NCBI GenBank assembly: GCA_038496445.1 | Contig: JALMLS010000481.1 | Coordinates: 1 to 64,000, forward strand | Direction: 5' to 3' | DNA length: 64,000 nt | Source of the DNA: Trichosphaerium sp. ATCC 40318 | Taxonomy: Eukaryota; Discosea; Flabellinia; Trichosidae | Shown here: positions 57,054 through 64,000 of the stretch, one piece after another | Position numbering within the stretch: position 1 is the first letter of the stretch | Layout of the letters: every line of letters begins with the position of its first letter | Notes under the pieces: model-generated | What the model was told of the DNA's origin: nothing | Seen by the model: only the letters and a program-made list of their open reading frames with translations | Databases searched by the model: none | Made by a program: the position numbers and the translations under genes

Positions 57054-58082
57054 ATGGATTACTTCAACGCAGATATAATATACCTCATATCAGAGTATCT
57101 TCGTATTCAAGAGCTTATAAACCTTCGTACAATAACAAAACAATTTTGTAGACTGCCGTTAACTAAAAGAGATGTACAACAGGTTTGTGTATTTAATAGT
57201 GACAAGTGCAAGTCTCCAAATATTGTTCTAGAGCAGTTATGTCTAGCGCCGTTTAAAACAATTAAATTGAATGCGTTTACAACGCCAGACGCTTTACTAG
57301 TGCGTACGTTAGAGAATTGCTGTAAAACACTGAGAAAACTATCTATTGGTTGTATTTACGCAAAGAACGCTGCAACGATCATAGAAGCAATCAAGAAATG
57401 CTCTAACATAAGAGAATTGACGTTATCTTTCCAACCACAGGTGAACAACGTGGAAGAAGTAGATCCAGTATCTAAACTATTGGTTTCTTCTGATTTGAGT
57501 ATTCCTCATTTGATAATCGAAGATTATGATTTTGAAAGACCACAAACACTTGTATTCCTTTCGCAATATTTCTTCCGTGTTGATGCTAAATGTAAGGGTA
57601 TTTCACTTACACATAAAGAAGGAGCAATCACGTGTTTTTATGATGACTTATCCAATGTAATTGAACCTGGGTTAGTAAGGAGAACACCAACTAAACATGC
57701 AAGATATTTTCAGTCATGTGCTTTTTTTGAAAGAGAGAAAAGGATACTAGAACGACAAGGTATTGATTTTGTTGATGAGTTCATGGTGACATTAGAAGTA
57801 GTACAGATAATGGATACAACCCCTTTAGGTGAAACCTATTTCGATGTGATTCATGCAGATGGTTGCAACAGTACACTTTGTTTTCCTAATGATTATTGGA
57901 AGATTAAAGGTAAAAGAGGAGTACACCCTTTGTTTTCGGATATGCCAGTTGTTACACCTGACGTTGTTGATGCTCTCTATTCTGGAATAGACACATGTGT
58001 TGTTTCTATTAGTTTCTCGTGTAGAGGGTTAACCACTAAGCCTGTTCTTATGTATCAAATCAATCCTCCAAAACATTGGTAG
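57054..58082 (+). CDS. F-box-like protein, single exon
   Basis: 342 residues from the first in-frame ATG (57054); the frame extends upstream without another ATG. N-terminus DYFNADIIYLISEYLRIQELINLRTITKQF has the F-box pattern (start of helix, L.I..L, then an R..SK-like position). The rest has LRR-like hydrophobic spacing early (LRKLSIGCI, IRELTLSF) and then a globular region with no recognised domain. No 21-residue repeats, so it is separate from the LRR family above. Plausibly an SCF adaptor, by weak N-terminal similarity only. Confidence 0.65.
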   Translation: MDYFNADIIYLISEYLRIQELINLRTITKQFCRLPLTKRDVQQVCVFNSDKCKSPNIVLEQLCLAPFKTIKLNAFTTPDALLVRTLENCCKTLRKLSIGCIYAKNAATIIEAIKKCSNIRELTLSFQPQVNNVEEVDPVSKLLVSSDLSIPHLIIEDYDFERPQTLVFLSQYFFRVDAKCKGISLTHKEGAITCFYDDLSNVIEPGLVRRTPTKHARYFQSCAFFEREKRILERQGIDFVDEFMVTLEVVQIMDTTPLGETYFDVIHADGCNSTLCFPNDYWKIKGKRGVHPLFSDMPVVTPDVVDALYSGIDTCVVSISFSCRGLTTKPVLMYQINPPKHW

Positions 58083-58661
58083 GTCTGCTTAAATAAAAAC
58101 TCCCAAGTTCACACGATCAATTGGCTATTTATACTTTTCACATCTTGGGAGTTTGGAAGTTTATCGCTTTACCCATCACCCATAAATTATCGCTATCAAT
58201 GGCGAAGCTATTTTGGGAAAACCAGAACATACTTGATCGTGTGGAGAAGCATCAGAGAACATAAAGATATAAGAAGTGTAAAATTATTAAGTGAACGCTG
58301 CACTGCTGGCACTATATCTTGCGATACGAGAATTCTTTTGCATAACGTCATACTTTATTGTTCCCATTACTATCTCTTTGAGCGTAAGCAGGAAGCATAC
58401 AAAGATTGGCTGAGCACTAAAAAAACCTGAACTTCTCTTTGTTCTCTCTACTCTCCCGCACGTGATTTTTGGTGGTACTTAAAAATAAGATCTTATTTAG
58501 TCTTTATTGGATAGCGTTACTTTATTCGCTATGTCGATTGGTGCATGGGAAGGTGTTAGGTGAACTTAAAACTCCGTTTAAGTTTTTTTTTCGCACAAGT
58601 CTTCATTTTGTATTTTTAAAGTCTACGAAACGTACTCGCTCACCTTCACATAATTATAACA
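58083..58661. other. Intergenic with a small possible gene at 58233-58430
   Basis: 58233-58430 on the plus strand encodes 65 residues (IREHKDIRSVKLLSERC, KQEAYKDWLSTKKT) that look coding-like, but no family, start context or homologue was recognised. Otherwise nothing. Confidence 0.3.
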
Positions 58662-59764
58662 ATGCAAGGAATCAAATGTGTAGTTGTTGGTGATCATAAA
58701 GTTGGTATGTAGCCTCGAAGAAAAGAAAAAGAGTTCCTTGATTGGATATTTTTTTTTGGGGTTAAAAATTCGTTTTTCTTCGCTCCCACGTGCGTGTATT
58801 ATCAAATACATACAAATAGCGATGAAAAAACTAAAACGAGTCACGTGTGTAAAACACTTCTACGGCTTACTATATATTCATAAACAGCTCAGACCGTTTT
58901 TTTTACAAACTTGCCGTGTTTAGTTTTTTCTTTTGAGATTTTTTTTTTAGCCGTTCTTTCAGGTTTTTAATCCTTCTTGTAGGTAAAACAAAGATGATTG
59001 TATCATTTACAAAGGACTTACGTCGTACTGCACCAACACATTTTGAACTTCATCATGGTTGCGTACGCATGGAGAACGGTGACGCTGTAGAGCTTAATAT
59101 ATGCGACACAGTAAACATTGTAAATACGCCAAAAAAAAAAAACCTCCAACACATCAAGTATTTTAACTCACGTGATTAGGCTGGATCAGGATACGATGAT
59201 GAGTTAAGAAAGTTACCGTATATCGGCTCTGATTATGTACTCATGTGTTTCGCTATAAGTACGTTTAATACATGTGCATTCGCATTCTGTTGTTGTTCTT
59301 TGTTTGACGCTAGTTCTAGATTCCATAAAATCGTTCAATAATGTAACAAAAAAAGTACGTTTTTTTTCTTTCATGTGTAGCCCTCAGGTTTCCTGACTGT
59401 TACTCTTAGTGGCTACCTGAAGTCAGAGAGAACTGTCCAAATGGAAAGATTATATTAGTAGGTACAAAATCAGATAAGAGAGGTGGTAAAAAGAGGAAGA
59501 AGCTAGTACCACAAAGCCAAGGTTAGAAAAATTGAAAAAAAACTCGAAGTCTTTTTGTTCTAAAAAGTTTTACCTTTAGCCAAAGACCTATGTGTCAGAC
59601 TAAATGCTATTGGTTACTCTGAATGCTCTGGATCTTCTGGGGATGGAGTAAATGAAGTTTTTCAACAGATTGCGCAGGACCTGCAGTCAGGTTCTTCGTC
59701 ACGATCAAAAAGAAGGTCAAGAAGTAAAAAGTGGAGACGATCAATAGCGAAAATATTCAATTGA
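58662..59764 (+). CDS. Divergent Rho-family small GTPase
   Basis: GTP-binding switch protein. Exons 58662-58704, 58983-59110, 59180-59258, 59314-59354, 59410-59521 and 59580-59764 total 588 bases (195 residues). G1 is GDHKVGKT (usually GDGAVGKT); G3 is DTAG; G4 is GTKSD; G5 is ECSGSSG, the Rho-type ECSA position. [11 protein letters not shown] is typical of the Rho/Rac helix. The effector loop around PTHFELHHG differs from the canonical TVFDNY. After the G domain comes a very basic tail ([15 protein letters not shown]) ending AKIFN, with no CAAX box, so membrane binding would have to rely on charge. Probably a lineage-specific Rho with altered partners. Confidence 0.88.
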
Positions 59765-59968
59765 AGATGATGTGTTTTTGGAGGTTTTCCTCCTTTTTCA
59801 TAACACACTGTCACGTGTTTCCTTGAGAAATAATTTAAAATAAACCATGTACATTTAAACATTTATTTGTTACGTTAAAACAACTTAGATGAGGGGTGGT
59901 CAAGCGCAATACTTTTTTTTTTCAGTTTTTTGTAAATTTCGACCGAATCTGGATTTGTTAATCGGGTT

Positions 59969-60773
59969 CTATCTCCCTTTACATAAGCAAGCGAATATAA
60001 GCACTATTAAAATAGTTGTAAAGGTTCCGTATCCAAGAACGATAAAAAAGTACTGTGGCCCATCTCCAGTATCAGTAAAATGCATAGCAAGTATACCAGC
60101 CTAAACTTGATGTGAAAAAAAACAACAAAGAAATCTCGCAACAAAATCTCATCGACAAATACAATTCAAATAGAGAACGTACTATAACCAATACTGAAAA
60201 TAGTATAAACGCAGTACCAGTGAACGAAAAATCCTAAAGGAGGTTGGCACCAAGCGTCAATTCAAAAAGTAAAACGGCTTTGTGTTTTATCACGTGATTT
60301 AATAAACATCCTTACCTGTTGTCTGTATCTATACCCATAGTATATTAAACCAAACCCAAGGATCACATGACCGCATAGGATACAAGCGAGTACTGTAGGG
60401 CCGAAAACTGTTACAGATGAACAATGTTAGTCGTTACGTCATAAATACGACGGAGAATATCATTTTAACGCACGGAGACCACATAAGAACGTTGCTATTG
60501 TAAAAACAACCAACCAAAATGAAACAGCGCTAATTTACAGTTTTAATACGATAGTTTTCTTTCTTACACGTGCTAAAGCACGTGAAAAATAGTGAAAATT
60601 GAGATACAAAGTAGCGGGTTTTTGAAACTTTGTTTGTAGGTGCTTTCTACACGTTTAACGTACAGTTTATGAGAGCGTAGAGGATTGCGGAATACTTTCT
60701 GATCTATACTCTCTGCTTCTTCTTCAGCTGTATCTACTACAATTCTTTGTTCGTCTAGCGTTGCAGTAGCCAT
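59969..60773 (-). CDS. Small three-TM membrane protein
   Basis: Exons 60664-60773, 60474-60529, 60316-60407 and 59969-60100 total 390 bases (129 residues). The cytoplasmic N-terminus is acidic (MATATLDEQRIVVDTAEEEA). TM1 is VSFWLVVFTIATFLCGL, running into TM2 FGPTVLACILCGHVILGFGLIYYG, and TM3 is YFFIVLGYGTFTTILIVLIFAC. Between TM2 and TM3 is a short loop with HFTDTGDG. The second exon (56 bases, donor GTGCGT) is needed to keep the frame. No named family recognised; the layout could be a small tetraspan-like or TMEM-type protein. Confidence 0.65.
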
Positions 60774-60975
60774 GGTTATGCTTTGAAATCTTTGTTCAAT
60801 AGACTTACAATGATACTTACTTAAAATGCCGAGATGTTCGGGGATGGGCGTCTGAACAATGTTTCACGCAGAGTAGCCACCTGTAGTATGAAATTAAGAG
60901 TTGCTTGGAAAGAATTGTTTCGTCACGAGTGTTCTCTGAACAACCCAAGTCATAAATACGTACTAAACTCAAACT
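60774..60975. promoter_or_regulatory. Shared divergent promoter region
   Basis: 202 bases between the start codons of the three-TM gene and the F-box/MORN-like gene. No defined element recognised. Confidence 0.45.
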
Positions 60976-61710
60976 ATGGATCATCTCCGTTTATTACATC
61001 TTCCAGTGGAGTTACAGCTTGACATTATTGATCTAGACCCTGAGGTGTATCTAAAGTGGCCATTGGTTTCGAAATACACAGCAACAATGACAAGGTTTGA
61101 TAGCGACTTTAAAAAACATGGGAAATGGAAAAAACTGTATAAATCACGTGTCATCATTCAGAGGTGTTGGAATCATGGTATACCTCATGGTTGTTGTATG
61201 TGTTGGTATTACAATGGACAAATAGGGAAGAAGCGTTATTATGTTAATGGTAAACTCGATGGAGAATACAAAGAGTGGCATAGAAATGGACAACTAGCGG
61301 AGGTAAGAAATTATGTTGAGGCCGAGGTTGAAGGAGAATACAAAACTTGGAATGCTGATGGTCAGATACTGAGACACTATCATTATGTTAAAAGCAAATT
61401 ACATGGAGAATACAACCTTTGGCATTCCAATGGTAAAATGTGGAAGAAGTGCTTTTACGTCGATGATGAACTACATGGAGAGTACATTAGTTGGCATAAA
61501 AATGGTAATATTTTTGAGAAGTGTCATTATATCAAAGGTTTGCAAGACGGAGAGCATGTAATGATGTACCATAGTGGTCAAACGTGGAGTCGCTATCATT
61601 ATGTTAATGGTAAACTTGAAGGACAGTTTATAAGCTGGACACCCTATGGCAAAATAACAAAATTGCTCAAGTATGCTAATGGCATTCGGGTAGATGATTT
61701 TTTTTCATAA
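60976..61710 (+). CDS. F-box/MORN-like repeat protein, intact copy
   Basis: Single exon, 244 residues. The N-terminus (LLHLPVELQLDIIDLDP, then WPLVSKYTATMTRF) has the length and hydrophobic pattern of an F-box. Then about seven repeats of 23 residues, each Y.NG.L.GEYK.WH.NGQ. Related to the copies at 9684 (frameshifted start) and 54883 (truncated). Known F-box/MORN-type proteins occur in large DNA viruses such as marseilleviruses, so this domain combination in a cellular genome is of interest for gene exchange. Role inferred: F-box as SCF adaptor, repeats as binding surface. Confidence 0.85.
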   Translation: MDHLRLLHLPVELQLDIIDLDPEVYLKWPLVSKYTATMTRFDSDFKKHGKWKKLYKSRVIIQRCWNHGIPHGCCMCWYYNGQIGKKRYYVNGKLDGEYKEWHRNGQLAEVRNYVEAEVEGEYKTWNADGQILRHYHYVKSKLHGEYNLWHSNGKMWKKCFYVDDELHGEYISWHKNGNIFEKCHYIKGLQDGEHVMMYHSGQTWSRYHYVNGKLEGQFISWTPYGKITKLLKYANGIRVDDFFS

Positions 61711-61823
61711 AATTCAACGTAGCTACCTCCATTAGTCTTTCCACGTGCTTCTTCCTCTTCGTCATTTCCTACTACTGAGCATACAAACATCAACATAGCG
61801 AAGATAGTGATCAATGATAACAT
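61644..61823 (-). CDS. Possible small secreted peptide, antisense to the MORN-like 3' end
   Basis: 59 residues: a good signal peptide (MLSLITIFAMLMFVCSVVG) followed by an acidic stretch (NDEEEEARGKTNGG). It overlaps the last 67 bases of the gene on the other strand. It may also be the first exon of a spliced gene whose donor lies before the overlap. Supported only by the signal peptide. Confidence 0.4.
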   Translation of the reverse strand: MLSLITIFAMLMFVCSVVGNDEEEEARGKTNGGSYVEFYEKKSSTRMPLAYLSNFVILP

Positions 61824-62191
61824 AGTTTTGAAGAAAAGGTGTTCATTGTGGCGTTAAATCCTTATTATTAGCTTAGAAATCTTGTAAATTTTTGTTTATG
61901 TCAAGTTAGTCTGATGAATGCCCGATTTCACAGAACGTTAACACGACATAAACACGTTCTTTAGCTTCCAAAAATACCATTGTTTATAATGAACGCCAAA
62001 ATAAGACTCTACTCAATAAAATAATGTCACTTTCATTCAACTTGTAAAAACAAAATCTCACATTTTTAAACGGTTTAGCCGCTCACATATTTTGAGTTTC
62101 TTGGCCGTTGGTTAGCCGGCTACAGATTTTTATAGCCGGCTTAATCGGGACCTGACCACTATCATCTCTACTCAACTAACGTAAATTTATT
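61824..62191. other. Intergenic with an inverted repeat
   Basis: tagccggctacag...tatagccggctta near 62114-62142 contains two agccggct palindromes spaced by about 20 bases. No coding signal. Confidence 0.5.
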
Positions 62192-64000
62192 CTACAATGG
62201 GTATTCTGACAATCTTCTGATACAGCGATCTCTATCAACAAATGCTGGTGCAGGTGTAGGTGGATTGTAATTAAACGCTGATATACCCTCGCTTATTGGT
62301 ACATTTGTGGCCAATACAGTAACATCAGTAGTTGTAATATCAATAGAAACATAGATTCCTTCACTACAAGAAGCCACTAAAGTACCAGTTGATATTGATG
62401 TTAAACCTAATAAAAAAAATTAACATAGATGACACTTATACCAAAAAATCCTTGCCTCTAAATGTACATCCATCCACTGGTATTGTAAATGGCGCCACAC
62501 ATGAACCAGATCGAAAATCTGGCGCTCCAGTCAGAATATTAGAAGTAAAACTACCCAGGAATAGAGTGCCATCAACAATTTCACCTGCTATAAGTAAGTC
62601 ACATCATGACATTTCACTTGCCTGCCGCTGTACTAGTCGTCCGATCACAGTGATGTGTAAATTTACAGTTTTCTATGTCTATTTCATAGACATGTTGTAC
62701 TGGACTCAGTCCATATACTATTCCAGTATCCTTGTCTACTATCAATTCAAATATTTCAAGAGTAGTGATGCATGTTTTATCCTGTATAATAGTATGTGAT
62801 GTAACATGTTAAAGTGTCTGTCTCGTACAATTTGGCAAGTGTTAGGATTTACAGAGAACATTCGTCGGTTTGAGTTTATGTATAGTACTCTATCAAGTAC
62901 AGCACTGTACTTCAAAGCTACGGGGAAGGTTTCCAGATCTGGATTATCACATGCTATCAGTAGATGATTAGTGTAAAACAACAAGTTGCTAGCGTTTGAA
63001 TTCCGTACACCCAACAATTTCATTTGTGTTTGAAAGTAGCCGATAGTCAAATCCTAGTACTCTCTCTTCCTTCGTAGTGATAAGAGTGTTAATAACACCG
63101 CCTTGAGGAGCCATTGTAGGAGGTGGTGTTGGCATGATAGGCGCAACAGGAGCCATTGTTGTATCATCTGGAGGCGGCAGTGTTCCTTCAAAAAATAATG
63201 AAGAGAAGCCACCAGATTGTAAGGGCAGCGATGTTGTGAACTCAGTTATCGTTGATGTAGATATGTCCAAAGAAAAATAGCTTGCAACTATTACGTTAGT
63301 GATAATAATTTGATTATCTGAGATTGCTGTCATATCTAGAGTAATGCTTTAGAACATAGTCAAAAAAAAAAAGAAGAAATACCAGCAGCAATTACTGATA
63401 TTGGAAAATCCACTATTTGAGGAGCTGCGCAAGGTGAAGGTCCCGTCAGTGGTACTATAAGAAGGCCTTGTTGTGGTCCAGAAATGTACAAGTTATCTCC
63501 AACTATTGCAACTAGTAGAACTCAATAAAACACGTTTCACTGATTTTTTGCTAGAACGCACGCCCAGAAAAGCCGAACTCAATAGTTACGTCTATGTTTA
63601 GTTCACAAAAATTAACAAATGAGCAATCTGTTGTATCTATCTGAGCAATAAACCCATCACGTCCATCATATACAAATCCATATAAAATATGTGTAGTCTT
63701 GTCAATAGCAATACTCCTAAAAGCAGCAAGAGAATTGCTCAAAGTACAGGAATGCTATCAAAACAATCATGTAAAAAAAAACTTATTCTGAAATTATTCT
63801 TTGGTACCTTTACTTCGCACGTGCGTGGATCTACTTGTAGTAACTCATTACTGGCTTGTACGAATAATGTATGTGTTGATGGTAAATAAGACATTGAAAA
63901 AAGACTAACATCAATAGGTGGACTATTACATGCTAAAGGTGTTAGATCTTTATCGTCTATTAAAAATAATGTGTAGTACCGTGTACAACAGACATTGGAT
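62192..64000 (-). CDS. Secreted beta-propeller-like protein, N-terminal part outside window
   Basis: A multi-exon gene entering from the right edge and ending TAG at 62192. Recognisable exons: about 63551-63745 (AFRSIAIDKTTHILYGFVYD, IAQIDTTDCSFVNF), 62989-63333 (NQIIITNVIVASYFSLDIS, then a Pro/Thr linker DTTMAPVAPIMPTPPPTMAP), 62810-63000 (LLIACDNPDLETFP, VLDRVLYINSNRRMFSVNP), about 62440-62590 (EIVDGTLFLGSF) and 62192-62400 (TLVASCSEGIYVSIDITTT). Short beta-strand modules with D.TT and IA.D patterns resemble NHL/YVTN-type propeller blades. It belongs with the extracellular Thr/Pro-rich proteins of this locus. Exact exon joins were not resolved. Confidence 0.6.

Overview
The window is nuclear DNA of a unicellular, compact-genome eukaryote. 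Genes lie on both strands, are broken by many short introns (mostly 40-130 bases), and are separated by a few hundred bases. Rho-type GTPase, PAN2, EIPR1/TSSC1, F-box proteins and a kelch/Cys-rich/multi-TM receptor point to a protist, perhaps on the opisthokont/amoebozoan side; I cannot name the species. Introns usually start GTACGT or a close variant, and the palindrome CACGTG is strikingly common. Gene models below were built by hand: where I give exon coordinates, I checked exon phases and most totals come out as whole codons.

Layout. 1-5.9 kb: Ty3/gypsy-type retrotransposon, 5' end outside the window. 6.2-9 kb: first copy (plus a dead fragment) of an unrecognised five-exon gene family whose second intact copy is at 23.6-24.8 kb. 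9.6-16 kb: an F-box/MORN-like gene with a broken start and three F-box/leucine-rich-repeat (LRR) genes. 16.5-21.3 kb: a 17-exon gamma-glutamyltransferase whose 1.35-kb intron holds a complete two-exon gene on the opposite strand; it faces a short-chain dehydrogenase. 25.4-33.5 kb: secreted proteins, more F-box/LRR copies (one is an inverted duplicate of the 12.3-kb copy), and a kinase-like gene. 33.8-38.9 kb: kelch/Cys-rich/multi-TM receptor. 39.6-41.1 kb: mucin-like surface protein. 43-54.3 kb: a conserved block of housekeeping genes (SLC43-like transporter, EIPR1, PAN2), the last two head-to-head over 110 bases. 54.9-61.8 kb: two further MORN-like genes, an F-box-like gene, a divergent Rho GTPase and a small three-TM protein. 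62.2-64 kb: secreted multi-exon protein running off the right edge.

Overall picture. Housekeeping genes are single, intron-rich and intact. Between them lie fast-evolving families (F-box/LRR, F-box/MORN-like, the VHF..GWLVYL family, secreted Thr/Pro-rich proteins) that are duplicating, losing repeats and decaying in place. The F-box families would be expected to act as substrate adaptors of SCF ubiquitin ligases; that is inferred from the family, not shown here.
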